Source: Timema cristinae
Taxonomy: Eukaryota > Arthropoda > Insecta > Phasmatodea > Timematidae
Length of the DNA stretch: 64,000 bases
Assembly (NCBI GenBank): GCA_039000515.1
Contig: JBCFYV010000100.1
Coordinates: 22,873,864-22,937,863, forward strand
Reading direction: 5' to 3'
Under the pieces are notes generated by a model. That model was given only the letters and a program-made list of their open reading frames with translations. It was not told the origin of the DNA and did no database searches. Below, one piece after another: positions 46,150 to 56,351 of this stretch (within the stretch, counting starts at the first letter, position 1; each line of letters starts with the position of its first letter). The position numbers and the translations under genes are program-made.

Positions 46150-46770
46150 TCACTCCAAATAATAGATTGACTTTGGAAGGAAAACGTTACCGAAACGGCT
46201 CAGACCGAGTATGTAGTCGTTGGGCGTTTCACCGAAAATTTTAACATTTGAATCCTCGAGATTTACGGGTTCTTTGGACTTTACCTCCTGTGGTGGTGGG
46301 CACGCAGGTGACTGGTAGGTAGGCGACTCTTGTTGCGGGTACCCGGGTGACTCTGATGCCTGGTAGGTAGATGACTCTGGCGGTGGGTACTCGTGTGACT
46401 CTGGTGGTGGGTACTCGGGTGACTCTGGGGGCGGCGGCGGCGTCATGAAGGATGGAGGCGGAGGGTGGTGGAAGGTTGGTGGTGGAGGGCGTGGCAACAC
46501 CGCCACAACATCCCCTTTGTAGAAATTATACACGGCGCACGTCATATCACACATGTATGTCTCTTCGATTCTCTCGTAGGGTAGTACTTCCATCGCTCTT
46601 ATCGTGTGACAGGTCGAGTCGCAAAACTCGATATAGCCTCGCTCCTCTATTTTGTAAATTACCTGTCTATCACTCACCACCACACTGTGAAAATTCTCCC
46701 CAGTCATATAGGCACGCCCCTCAATCGTATGACCCACCAACATTAAATTAATATAGCCTGTTCTAAGCAT
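46150..46770 (-). CDS. Palindrome gene B, right copy (intact, 206 codons)
   Basis: A full-length reading frame. Residues 1-85 form a compact, cysteine-containing N-terminal part (MLRTGYINLMLVGHTIEG, later YIEFCDSTCHTIRAM and YMCDMTCAVYNFYKGD). Residues ~90-165 are proline-rich with repeated PPPES/EYPPPE units. The last ~40 residues regain mixed composition (NDYILGLSRFGNVFLPKS). The C-terminal FGNVFLP.S echoes the FLP motif of gene A, so the two may be distantly related modules. There is no signal peptide or membrane segment. It follows gene A on the same strand and could be translated from a shared or spliced transcript. I do not recognise the family; a virus- or transposon-derived protein is possible. 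Confidence 0.6.
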   Translation of the reverse strand: MLRTGYINLMLVGHTIEGRAYMTGENFHSVVVSDRQVIYKIEERGYIEFCDSTCHTIRAMEVLPYERIEETYMCDMTCAVYNFYKGDVVAVLPRPPPPTFHHPPPPSFMTPPPPPESPEYPPPESHEYPPPESSTYQASESPGYPQQESPTYQSPACPPPQEVKSKEPVNLEDSNVKIFGETPNDYILGLSRFGNVFLPKSIYYLE

Positions 46771-46858
46771 GGTGAGCGTATTTGAGAGCTAAACGTTCTG
46801 TACTAACCGCACCGCTGCCCGTTGTTGTCGTTGTTAACTACACCATCAATTGTACAAT

Positions 46859-47122
46859 TTAGGTCAACCGGGTTTTACTCCAGCGCAGGTAAATACCAGT
46901 TTTTTTATTTAACTCACACACATCTTCATCTGTAAGAGTACCAAAACGACAGGGTAGAAATACACAAAACTCGCAGTCTAGATAGGCTATTAGGCGTCTC
47001 CAGAACTTTTTATTGACAGCTTTTAATTTATCTACCGAGTACTTTTGATCTACGGTTATATCACACAATTATACGGTCTGCACGGCGTCGACAATATTTA
47101 CCAGCTGCAGTAACGTGTCCAT
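46859..47122 (-). pseudogene. Palindrome gene A, right copy (early stop)
   Basis: It starts at the mirror ATG (47122-47120), but a change near codon 18 creates TAA. The rest of the frame is open and ends GIYLRWSKTRLT, the likely original C terminus, because its A-run is one base shorter than the left arm. The longest open part begins at 47068. Confidence 0.6.
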
Positions 47123-47599
47123 CTTGAACCACTCTACAAACGTTTATAAATAAACAACCAAGTGGGTGCCCCTCTTTATAGCCACTCCCTCCCTCATTTG
47201 ACGTCACACGGTACGAGAAGAACAGGGTCACAATCTATTCTTGTCTAGACTTGTCTTGTCCACCCGCCAACCTGGCGCCAGGAAAAAACCCGTTGCCCGG
47301 GTCAATGACCTCAATATCTATTCTTGTCTCAACTCGTCTTGCCAGACCGACATACTGGCATCAGGGAAAACCCAGGTTGCCGAGGTCACGATCTATTCTT
47401 GTCCTGACTTCTCGACCCGCCATACTGGTGCCAGCGTTGCGACATAACACGCCATGATTACGTCATTGGGAAAACCCAAGGTTGTTGAGGTCACGATCTA
47501 TTCTTGTGCTGACTTGTCGACCCACCATACTGTCGCCAGGGTTGTGACAGGAGGGGGAAAGTAAAAGGCAGGAGGTAAACATTTATCACACTTTACCAC

Positions 47600-47790
47600 A
47601 AATGGTCGTCAGGAGAGGTTCTTGCTGGACAGAGCCTTGTGCCGGAGGAAACCAATGTTCATTTTACCCCCGACAGCCATGGCGCGAGATTCGTGCTGCT
47701 TGTTCCGGAACAGAGCCTTGTGACGGAGGAACCAATGTTCATTTTACCCCGACAACCATAGCACGAGGTTCGTGCAGCAGCATCATGCTC
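47600..47790 (+). repeat. Two-unit ~85-bp tandem repeat just outside the palindrome
   Basis: CAGAGCCTTGTG, GGAGGAACCAATGTTCATTT and TACCCCGACA occur twice (47634 and 47712). It lies outside the inverted match. Confidence 0.75.
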
Positions 47791-47844
47791 CCCCAAAATA
47801 AACTACAGCGCCATAATCAATGAATAAAAACTCCAACACCTCAA

Positions 47845-47940
47845 TCATAGCAATTAATTAATTGACAATAATTAATTAGCAATAATTAATTAACAATAAT
47901 TAATTAGAAATAATTAATTAACAATAATAATTATCAAGAA
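47845..47940. repeat. AATTAATT-rich minisatellite
   Basis: Four to five units of CAATAATTAATTA with small changes. It is self-complementary. Confidence 0.8.
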
Positions 47941-48119
47941 CCAACATGTACAGGGTTGGTAGGTGAGGGGGCTGAAGGGGGGGGGAAATGAGGTCAGGAG
48001 TGTTGAGAGGGGAGGGGAGAGGAAAACCAACAGCCAATCAGAGAGCAGGAGGGGGAAAAACAACAGCCAATCAGAGAGTGAGGAGGTGGGGTCACGTGAC
48101 CAGTTTCGGCCAATTAGCG

Positions 48120-48350
48120 TCGGGGTCACGTTGAGGCGTAAGGGCGTACTAGCTACTTTAGACTGTATTGCTGGTGACAAGGATATCGGTTCTCAAATTC
48201 CGATGGAATGTACTAAGGGTATGTTTTTCCTAAATAGTTTTCCCCTCTCTACATGCAAATGTGGTACATTTCCTTTAAAATTAACCCCATTTTAATAGCG
48301 TAGTTAATGTATGCGTAAAAAGTTAGCTGGGTAATAAGATCCAGGGATAA
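48120..48350 (+). mobile_element. Diverged SINE-B
   Basis: Body words CCCCTCTCTACATGCAAATG and a weak tail (GGGTAATAAGATCCAGGG). Confidence 0.5.
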
Positions 48351-48359
48351 AAATCTAGT

Positions 48360-49010
48360 TTAATGTTGGGTATGTCTGTTTTAAACATAATTTGACACAG
48401 TTATTTTCACTCAACATCTACTGATGCAAATATCTTGTATCTTGTTTAAAGATCTCCAAGTATCAAAAAACCATTTTCCTCTTATCAAAATAAATAAACA
48501 AAAGACGAACACACGAAACCTACTATTATATAAGCTCATTTCATTTACAGAAAAATCATAGCTCAGATCAGGGCTGACCCAGACGTGGCCCGCAAAACGA
48601 TTTTGTTTGGTCCTCCTGTGAGCATGGCCTTTGACCAACCCTTTGAATGAGTTTAACTAAAATCTGCAGGGAAAACAACAGAATATTGCTAACTTATATG
48701 GTAATTTTAATGGGTTTAAATGTAAATTGAAGCTTTTAAAATCAACATTGGCCAATAAATCTTTTACTTTTTTCCCCCGTATTGCAGAGAACAATGTGAA
48801 GAAATAAAAATGCTTGAGGTAACATCATTTTCAGCTCATATAAAGTACATTGAAACAAACATGGAGAACTTAGAGGATGGGTAGGCAGACACGATACTGA
48901 CTTAGTTAAGGTGTCAAATTAGAGTATTTATTGTTGGAGGATAACTTTACTTTTGCTATTTAATTGAAACATTGTAGATGAGCTATTTTTCTGTGATTAA
49001 CTTGTTTATT
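48360..49010. other. AT-rich intron end, nothing recognised
   Basis: A hAT-like word (GGGCTGACCCAGACGTGGCC) lies near 48570 without a partner end. No ORF of interest. Confidence 0.4.
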
Positions 49011-49016
49011 TATCAG

Positions 49017-49203
49017 GTGCTTGCAACCTCAGCGAAAAACCTACTGTTGACGGGATACGGCATGACCTTGGGCTTTTCGACCATCGTTATACCATCTGTT
49101 GATGCCAGTCTGCGTGAAAACACCCTAAATAGCTCCTTAAATAGCTCTCAAAGCAGCTTCGTCGATCCTCTGCAGCTAACAAGAGAAGAGATCTCGTGGT
49201 TTA
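49017..49203 (+). CDS. Sugar transporter exon with transmembrane helix 1
   Basis: 187 nt in phase 0 from AIPQ of the upstream exon. It opens VLATSAKNLLLTGYGMTLGF and continues STIVIPSVDASLREN, which is helix 1 of an MFS sugar transporter (SLC2/Tret1-like). A hydrophilic extracellular loop follows with several N-S-S/N-S-T type sites, then LTREEISWFS leading into helix 2. The acceptor is TTTATTTATCAG and the donor A|GTAAGT, leaving a one-base carry-over. The family moves trehalose or glucose down its gradient across the plasma membrane. Substrate cannot be told from this exon. Confidence 0.88.
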
Positions 49204-49544
49204 GTAAGTTTTGGCCACGCCCTTTTTTTTTCGTGAGATCTCATTTTGTTTTACAGTTTTAATGTTTCACATTAAAAAATAAGATTCTAATCACTTGGAA
49301 TGAACGTTTTGTGCTAAACATAACTTCACTATAGTATTTTAAAATATAGTCAACTAATTAGTTTAGTAGAATATGTTTTAATAATCATTGGTTAACAAAT
49401 AGACGTGAATATAAACGTTTCCACTGATCATATTTTTCACAAATAACTATTATTTTTAATAAGTATGTAGATTAGAATGTGAGTAGATCAGGTAATATCA
49501 ACCTAGGTCACCTAATATAAGATATTTTGGTGTAGCTTCCAGGT

Positions 49545-50045
49545 CATGATATATCTGTATCCTTGTTCAGGTATCATCAACCTGATCTGTATCCCTCTGG
49601 GCTGCCTAATGTCTGGTAGTTTGACGCAACCTCTGTATTTGTATCCTTGTTCAGGTAGCATCAACCTGATTTGTGTCCCTCTGGGCTGCCTATTTTCTGG
49701 CAGTTTGATGCAACCTCTGTATTTGTATCCTTGTTAAGTAGCATCAACCTGATCTGTGTCCCTCTGGGCTGCCTATTTTCTGGCAGTTTGAATCAACCTC
49801 TGTATTTGTATCCTTGTTCAGGTAGCATCAACCTGATCTGTGTCCCTCTGGGCTGCCTATTGCCTGGCAGTTTTATGCAACCTCTGTATTTGTATCCTTG
49901 TTCAGGTAGCATCAACCTGATCTGTGTCCATCTGGGCTGCCTATTTTCTGGCAGTTTGAATCAACCTCCGTATTTGTATCCTTGTTCAGGTAGCATCAAC
50001 CTGATCTGTGTACCTCTGGGCTGCCTATTGTCTGGCAGTTTGACG
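49545..50045 (+). repeat. 84-bp array repeating a splice acceptor plus exon start (six units)
   Basis: Units begin at 49571, 49655, ~49738, 49822, 49906 and 49990, spaced 83-84 bp. Each holds a pyrimidine-rich acceptor (TTTGTATCCTTGTTCAG) and the first ~56 nt of the helix 2 exon (SINLICVPLGC). 84 bp equals 28 codons, so repeated units stay in frame except the third, where TTGTTAAG damages the acceptor and gives a stop. The last unit joins the rest of the exon. Confidence 0.93.
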
Positions 50046-50192
50046 CAACCTCTTGGCAGAAAGAGGGCCATGATGTTGGTTAACATCCCGTTCATCGCAG
50101 CCTGGATAATGTTCCACTACGCCTCCAGTGTAGGCATGCTTTATACAAGTCTGGCGCTAACTGGATTTGGAGGCGGACTTCTCGAGGCGCCG
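49990..50192 (+). CDS. Sugar transporter exon with helices 2-4
   Basis: With the one-base carry-over it encodes 68 residues: SSINLICVPLGCLLSGSLTQ, the conserved loop PLGRKRAMM (MFS G-R-K/R motif between helices 2 and 3), helix 3 (VNIPFIAAWIMFHYASSV) and helix 4 (LYTSLALTGFGGGLLEAP). The donor is CCG|GTAGGT, phase 0. I chose the last of six candidate acceptors because only that gives the family's normal length. Acceptors at 49822 and 49906 would also stay open and add 56 or 28 residues. Confidence 0.87.
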
Positions 50193-50244
50193 GTAGGTAC
50201 AACTACAAGTTAGAGGTTGTTCAGGAGCGTGTAATTATTTGACA

Positions 50245-50492
50245 ATACCTTGGGATGAACGCATGTTCTAAGACGCTACTCTCGCAATAAACTAGACTGC
50301 CGTTGTCCGAGGATATCGCGGTTCAATCCCGGTTGGATGTACTGAGGTTTTTTTTCCCAAAATGGTATTCATTCTCTCTACGCAAATATGGTTACTTCTC
50401 CACTAAATTCAAATTTTCTTCATTCTTAACTCGATAGCATGATTTTTATATAGTTGTAAATCCCGAACGGATAGTAGAATGTGGTGCTTAAA
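50245..50492 (+). mobile_element. Diverged SINE-B
   Basis: Head (GGATATCGCGGTTCAATCCC), body (TTCATTCTCTCTACGCAAAT) and tail (CGGATAGTAGAATGTGGTGC). Confidence 0.75.
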
Positions 50493-50494
50493 AA

Positions 50495-51190
50495 GTAAAG
50501 ATGAGAGTTTAAGGTCAGAATGTTTGCAATTTTTATAAATAAAATAACAACTTTTGGCCAAAATAAATAAAATATCGCTCCAGTAGATACGTTTGTTTAA
50601 TATCCTACACATAATAATCTCAATATTTTTTGAATATCTGTCATGGGTGCCATTTAATGAGAAACTCTTTTAAAAAGAAAAGTTCATAATCAAATTCTAC
50701 AATGATCATGACAGATGTTTAAGAAATATCGACGTCTAATCAACTGGAGCAATATTTTATTTATTTTTGATAAAATCTTTTTTTCTATTACAAAAACTAG
50801 AAAAAATACTCCCCTTAACTCCCACTCTGTCCCTTCTCACCTTAACAATCATGATCATCACATGATGTAGAGAAGATTGAAGAATAATATTAATGTATTA
50901 TTTTATCTATATTAGTAAAATAAAGAGTTTGTTTGTTATGAGCATTGAGCAATATTTAACGCACGGAGAAGTCTGAAATGTGAAAATTCATAACACATGT
51001 GCACGAACATGTGTGAAACAGGAAATTTTAAATCTAGGATTTAATATTTTTTTAATTAATTAAAAACTGGATCGTAATAAATAAAATGAAGAGATTTTTC
51101 TGTCTGTTTGAGGCAAATAAAATTGTTGCCAAGTCTAACCACGCAACCCACTGTCAGATAATTCTGATAGTTACATATAAATAATAGTAG
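50495..51190. other. AT-rich intronic region, nothing firm
   Basis: 50505-50760 shows faint inverted similarity around a CATGACAGATRTT word. No gene. Confidence 0.4.
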
Positions 51191-51194
51191 TCGT

Positions 51195-51560
51195 AATTGA
51201 AATAAAATTCATCACTTATCATCATCATCTTCATGAACAGCTTCCAGCCACTGGCTGGTTCTGTTTGTAACATAAGCCTCTTCACCGCCTCCTTTCCTAT
51301 AATCCACCTCTCTCCCTTCAGGTTAGCCCAGTCCTCTCCTCTCTCCTCCACACTCCCCCTTACTCCCTTGAGCCATCTGTCTCTTGGTCTTCCTCTCGGC
51401 CTCCTGCTCCCTCCTCCCTATCCAACCTCCTCCTGCTCATCCTTTCCCTCTCCATTCTTCTCACATGGCCATACCACCATAGTCGTGCCCTCTCTATCTT
51501 GTCCTGGATTGGCTCTTCTTTTAATACTACTCTTGTCATATTCATACATAATTGATATTA
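51195..51560 (-). pseudogene. Non-LTR reverse transcriptase C-terminal fragment (second LINE family)
   Basis: Minus-strand frames contain LKEEPIQDKIERARLWWYGH followed by VRRMERERMSRRRL, and in the shifted frame EERGEDWANLKGERW. This WYGHVRRM....R..L / W tail is typical of another group of insect non-LTR retrotransposons. The frame breaks at least once. It is a dead 5'-truncated copy lying in an intron. Confidence 0.72.
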
Positions 51561-51924
51561 TTTTGTTGTTTAAATAGTCTTTTAAGTATTTTAAAGAGCT
51601 GTTATATTTAATTATCATCTATTTTATAATATATGTTAGAATAAATTGATCCTCTTTGTCTTTTTCAAATAAATTTATTTTTTAAGAGGGAAAATTTACC
51701 CCTAAATTTTTATTTACTGCTAAATCCTTAGACACTGAAGCTATCATAATGCTGTTATAAACAAAATTATTATGTAAAGTTAGGCCTAAGTATTTTAAAA
51801 ATCATGGTCTTTTATGAGTAACCATTGCAATAGATCTCGACTTTGGAACACTAAAGCATACTGATACAAACCTTGCACCAAAATTAGAATTATTTGACTA
51901 CCTTTTTTTAATTTCAAAATCCCA

Positions 51925-52168
51925 CGCATAAGTGGTGGTATAGTCTAACGCACCACTCCTTTGTTGGACTAGATTTTGGGGACGTGGAGATCAGGTTTCG
52001 AATCCCAATCGGGTGTAATTATAGTGCTTTTCCCAAAATGATTTATTACTCTCCTTCCACGTGGATGCAGGTACATTTTGTTTCAAATTTTAGCTTATTT
52101 ATCTCTATTCGATGGAATAGTAATTAAGATATGGGTATAATCCATATGGATAATAAGATGCTTTGAAA
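51925..52168 (+). mobile_element. Diverged SINE-B
   Basis: GTGGAGATCAGGTTTCGAAT (B-box region), CTCTCCTTCCACGTGGATGC (body), and a tail reduced to GGATAATAAGATGC. Confidence 0.72.
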
Positions 52169-52239
52169 AAAAGAATTCAAAAATAGTCAGTGACGATACT
52201 GAACGTGTGGGAGTTTGTTCTTTAATCCTCAAAAGTCCT

Positions 52240-52400
52240 GTATCCAGATAGTTTTAGCGAGTGATAATTTATCATTTTTCTCTATCCAGATAGTTTAGTG
52301 AGTGGTTACTTTATCATTTTGCGTGTATCTTGTAGTTTAGGCGAGTGATACTTACCATTTTTCATCTGCTCATCGTCCATCGTTTCGTCTGTAACCAGAT
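52240..52400 (+). repeat. ~50-bp tandem repeat beside SINE-B
   Basis: Three units of CCAGATAGTTTAGCGAGTG, then ATAATTTATCATTTTTC. A further unit (TTTAGCGAGTGATAGA) after the SINE-B shows that the SINE landed in this array. Confidence 0.7.
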
Positions 52401-52407
52401 AGTAGTT

Positions 52408-52660
52408 ACCGCCTCGGTGGCGTAGTTGGTTAACGCGCTAGTCGTGTTGAGCTCGACCGCCGAGGACGGGGAGATCGATGTTCGAATCTCGGTCGGGTGA
52501 AATGAGGTGGTTTTTTCTAAAATGGTTTTCCACTCTTCCTCCACGCAAATGCGGGTTCACTTCCTCTAATTCAACCTGCCCAATTCCTAATCCATTAGCG
52601 TAATTAGTACTTAGAGCGTATAACCCGAACGGGTAGTAAGATACGGTGCTAAATAGTATA
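52408..52660 (+). mobile_element. Full-length SINE-B
   Basis: Well-preserved head (CGCCTCGGTGGCGTAGTTGG), body and tail (GTAAGATACGGTGCTAAATA). Confidence 0.93.
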
Positions 52661-52729
52661 GTATAAATAGCATAGTATTTAGCGAGTGATAGAACTGTAA
52701 CTAGTAAGCCCTACTACGACTTGTCCCAG

Positions 52730-52940
52730 GTGCTGACCTACGTGGCGGAGATCACCCAGCCACACCTGCGAGGGATGCTGTCAGCCACGTCATCCATGTG
52801 TGTGATACTGGGAGTATTCATACAGTTCATATTAGGGACTCAATTGCCTTGGAGGTCCGTCGCAGCCGTCAACGTCATATTTCCTCTTACAGCTCTCGTC
52901 GCCCTTTGTTTCGTACCAGAGAGTCCCTATTGGCTCATCA
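52730..52940 (+). CDS. Sugar transporter exon with helices 5-6
   Basis: Phase 0 entry after CTTGTCCCAG. It encodes VLTYVAEITQPHLRGMLSAT (the E...RG motif between helices 4 and 5 of MFS sugar porters), helix 5 (MCVILGVFIQFILG), helix 6 (VAAVNVIFPLTALVALCFV) and the hallmark PESPYWLI at the start of the central cytosolic loop. It ends ATCA|GTAAGT with one base carried over, and exon 5 at 63196 completes the codon. The donor and the 20 or so bases around it are repeated dozens of times downstream. Confidence 0.92.
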
Positions 52941-54425
52941 GTAAGTACAGGAGACTCCTTAATGATTCATCAGTAAGTACAGCAGAATCCTTAATGATTC
53001 ATCAGTAAGTACAGGAGAATCCTTAATGATTCATCAGTAAGTACAGCAGAATCCTTAATGATTCATCAGTAAGTACAGGAGAATCCTTAATGACTCATCA
53101 GTAAGTACAGGAGAATCCTTAATGATTCATCAGTAAGTACAGGAGAATCCTTAATGATTCATCAGTAAGTACAGGAGAATCCTTAATGATTCATCAGTAA
53201 GTACAGGAGAATCCTTAAAGATTCATAGTAAGTACAGGGGATTCTTAATGATCCATCAGTAAGACAGGAGATACCTTAATGTCATCATAAGTACAGGAGA
53301 ATCCTTAATGTCATCAGTAAGTAAGGAGATCCTAGTATTCATCAGATAATACAAGAGCCTACTATTATCCGTATAAGGAGAATCCTATGATCACAGTACG
53401 TACAGATAATCTTTATGATTCATCGTATACAAGAGTCCCCTACTTTAGTTCATCAGTAAGTCCAGGAGATCCTTAATTGGATTCATCAGTAAGTACAGGA
53501 GACTCCTTAATGATTCATCAGTAAGTACAGGAATCCTTATGATTCATCAGTAAGTACAGAGAATCCTTATTGATTTATCAGTAAGTACAGAAGAGAATCC
53601 TTATTGATTCATCGGTAAGTACAGAGAATCCTTAATGATTCATCAGTAAGTACAGCAGAATCCTTATGATTCATCAGTAAGTACAGGAGAATCCTTAATG
53701 ATCATCAGTAAGTACAGGAGAATCCTTAATGATTCATCAGTAAGTACAGAGAATCCTTAATGATTCATCAGTAAGTACAGGAGAATCTTAATGATTCATC
53801 AGTAAGTACAGGAGAATCCTTAATGATTCATCGTAAGTACAGGAGATCCCTAATGATTCATCAGTAAGTACAGGAGAATCCTTAATGATTCATCATAAGT
53901 ACAGGAGATCCTTAATGATTCATCAGTAAGTACAGGAGAATCCTTATTGATTCATCAAGTAAGTACAGGATAATCCTTATTGATTCATCAATAAGTACAA
54001 GAGAATCCTTATGATTCATCAGTAAGTACAGGAGAATCCTTAATGATTCATCAATAAGTACCGGAGAATCCTTATGATTCATCGGTAAGTACAGGAGAAT
54101 CCTTAATGATTCATCATAAGTACAGGAGAATCCTTAATGATTCATTTAGTAAGTACAGGAGAATCTTAATGATTCATCAGTAAGTACGAAGATCCTAATG
54201 ATTCATCAGTAAGTACAGAGAATCCTTAATGATTCATCAGTAAGTACAGGAGAATCCTTAATGATTCATCAGTAAGTACAGGAAATCCTATGATCATCGT
54301 AAGTACAAGAGAATCCTTAATGATTCATCAGTAAGTACAGGAGAATCCTTTAATTCATCAGTAAGTACAGGAGAATCCTATTAATTCATCGTAAGTACCG
54401 ATCGTCCTACTGATCATATAAGTAG
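52932..54425 (+). repeat. ~32-bp array repeating a splice donor, several dozen units
   Basis: The unit TCATCAGTAAGTACAGGAGA plus ATCCTTAATGAT begins with the end of exon 4 and its donor (A|GTAAGT). It repeats for ~1.5 kb, with many copies keeping GTAAGTAC intact. Indels cluster near 53220-53480 and 54280-54425. Homopolymer-type indels may partly be assembly error. Confidence 0.94.
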
Positions 54426-54589
54426 ACCTTTCTTAGGTGGGCCCTTTTAAAAATATGATATTACCTATAGATTTTTTATATTATTTGTTTGTTTGTTGGG
54501 AAGAGTAAAAAGGTAATTATTTTAATGTATTGAATTTTATATAAATGTTAAAATCAGACAAAACAAATTAACAATACAAGTCTTTTCCG

Positions 54590-54780
54590 GTTGTACTCTC
54601 TGGCAGTGAAACATTCTACCTCACTCTACATGATGAGAAGAAATTTAGGGTTTTCGAAAATAAAATACGTAGAAATATAGAATATTTGACCCAAAAGGGG
54701 ATGAATACACCTACTGGGGAGTGGAGGAGGTTAATTAATTACTAGTTGCATACCAAGTGCTCATCACCAAGGAAGTGCAA
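54590..54780 (+). pseudogene. LINE reverse-transcriptase tail remnant
   Basis: A broken frame resembles EEKFRVFENKI..RI and GEWRRL, part of the region just before the RT C-terminal tail in insect LINEs. Several frameshifts. Confidence 0.6.
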
Positions 54781-55363
54781 ATCTATTTTTTCTAGGAGAG
54801 GTTTTATAACAAATTTTAGGAGGGTTCGTACTCCCCCAACTCCGCCCATTCTTTCAAACTTTTCATAGTTAGCAAATAATGTTTTGTTTAGTTATGTAGG
54901 TTAAGATTATGTTGGGGAAAGGTGAACCTACCTACATAAGCTACAAACTCCCCTTCTGACAGTTGTTCTAGTCCTCAAGTAGGATCTTACAGGTGATAGT
55001 AAATATGTATTCCTCCTTTTCTCTGATCTCAATTACTCAGCTCATTCCAAGAAACGTCCTTAGTTTTTCATTAGCTTATGAATGTAATGAAATAAAGGCA
55101 TTTTAAATGTTTACAGAGCTAATTTTATACTAAAATGTTTTACAACGGGCATCTTGAAGGTAAATATTAAAATATGAATTAACTTAATATTTGGCTGATG
55201 ACATATAAAATAAAAACCTTAGTAAGAGTAGAAAACTTAAATATTAGGTTCTTATATGTATTTGTGGATCCCCCTTTATGGGGGCGTAAAAATTCCAGAG
55301 GCCCCCCCCCCCCAAAAAAAAACTCACCTTTCTAAGCTTTTACTTATCACCAGACATTGTTAA

Positions 55364-56351
55364 GGCCGTTACATACAGAAAGCTAAGATTTGCTCTGCTA
55401 ACTGTTTATAAAAATAGCGGACCTATCTATATTTAAATGTGTTGGTTCACACAAAAAGCTAAGCTAAGCTTTTCCTAGCTACGCTGCACTATGTTTTTTT
55501 CCGAATGCTGACCGGGCAATTTTTCCATCTCTCATCTTGAGCCATCTTTCGTTGCGCATGCGCATAACGCAGCTTAGGACCCGTGCTGAACAGATGCATT
55601 GCTGGTTTGGTGAAAATAACTAAAGAAGTTTTTAAATTATGTTGACAGTTTGTTTCATGGGTATTTAAGTAATATTCTATTTAGGTTTTATATTTAATAA
55701 ATGTTTTTATATTAAAATGGAAGCGTTAATTGACCAAGTCAAAGCTCAACCTCCTAAAATTTCTTCATCTTTCAAAACAGCTGCTAACATCAGCATCTTC
55801 TCTTCCTCAGTACTATCATCTGAACCCAAATAAGACATCTAGGAGAACGTCATAACTAAAGTTTACTTGAGCAGACCAGAAAGAAATCACAGTGAATTCA
55901 GGAGGAGGAAAAGAAATAATTGTTTATAGTATGATTATTGAAAGTATACATTCAACGATATGATTTTTGTAGGAAGAACAGTAGAAGTTAGTTACATAGT
56001 TACTAAAACAGTTTTAATATATCTATACTTCAATTCAAGTATTCTGCAGGTATCAATTTTGATAGACAATACCAATACCTATAAAATAACACAAATAATA
56101 TGGTAAAATGCTATCACTGTTTTCCGCAAAGAAATATGTTTGAAATTTCTCTATTGTTTTTCCAACCAAATTAGGGTATAGCTTAGCTTAGCAATGAGTG
56201 TGAAACCAAACAGACAAAGTCTTATCTCAGCACAGCATGGCTTCGCTTTGCTTTATGTGTGAACCAACACATTTAAATATAGGTCCGCTATTTTTCTAAA
56301 TAGTTAGTAAAGCAAATTTTATCTTAGCTTAGCGTTCTGTGTGTACCGGCC
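55364..56351. mobile_element. TTAA-flanked non-autonomous element with long inverted ends
   Basis: TTAA lies at 55360-55363 and 56352-56355. The ends read GGCCGTTACATACAGAAAGC and, inverted, GGCCGGTACACACAGAACGC. Similarity continues ~110 bp inward (AATAGCGGACCTAT; TTTAAATGTGTTGGTTCACA). There is no transposase ORF. TTAA is the piggyBac target, but these GGCC ends are not the usual piggyBac CCY start, so the family is open. Confidence 0.8.

Larger units (their letters stand above)
35650..47573. repeat. ~11.9 kb gene-bearing inverted duplication (palindrome)
   Basis: Left arm 35650-41235 and right arm 41905-47573 are reverse complements over ~5.6 kb, with scattered substitutions and small indels. 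A ~670-bp unique core lies between them. Paired landmarks have near-constant coordinate sums: gene A starts 36101/47122, gene C starts 40441/42694, SINE-A 39489-39824/43310-43641. The sums shift by about 90 because the right arm has one extra ~107-bp repeat unit. Each arm carries four candidate genes. The whole structure lies in an intron of the sugar transporter gene. Its origin (mobile element, virus-derived insertion or local inverted duplication) is unresolved. Confidence 0.93.

Noticed and set aside
35650..47573. Palindrome as a pure sequencing artefact (unremoved hairpin read)
   Set aside because: The arms differ by real substitutions, a whole 107-bp repeat unit and distinct indels, and a 670-bp unique loop separates them. 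A spanning-read check is still needed.
51233..51577. 114-codon plus-strand ORF rich in Leu/Pro/Ser
   Set aside because: It is the antisense of a LINE reverse-transcriptase tail on the minus strand.
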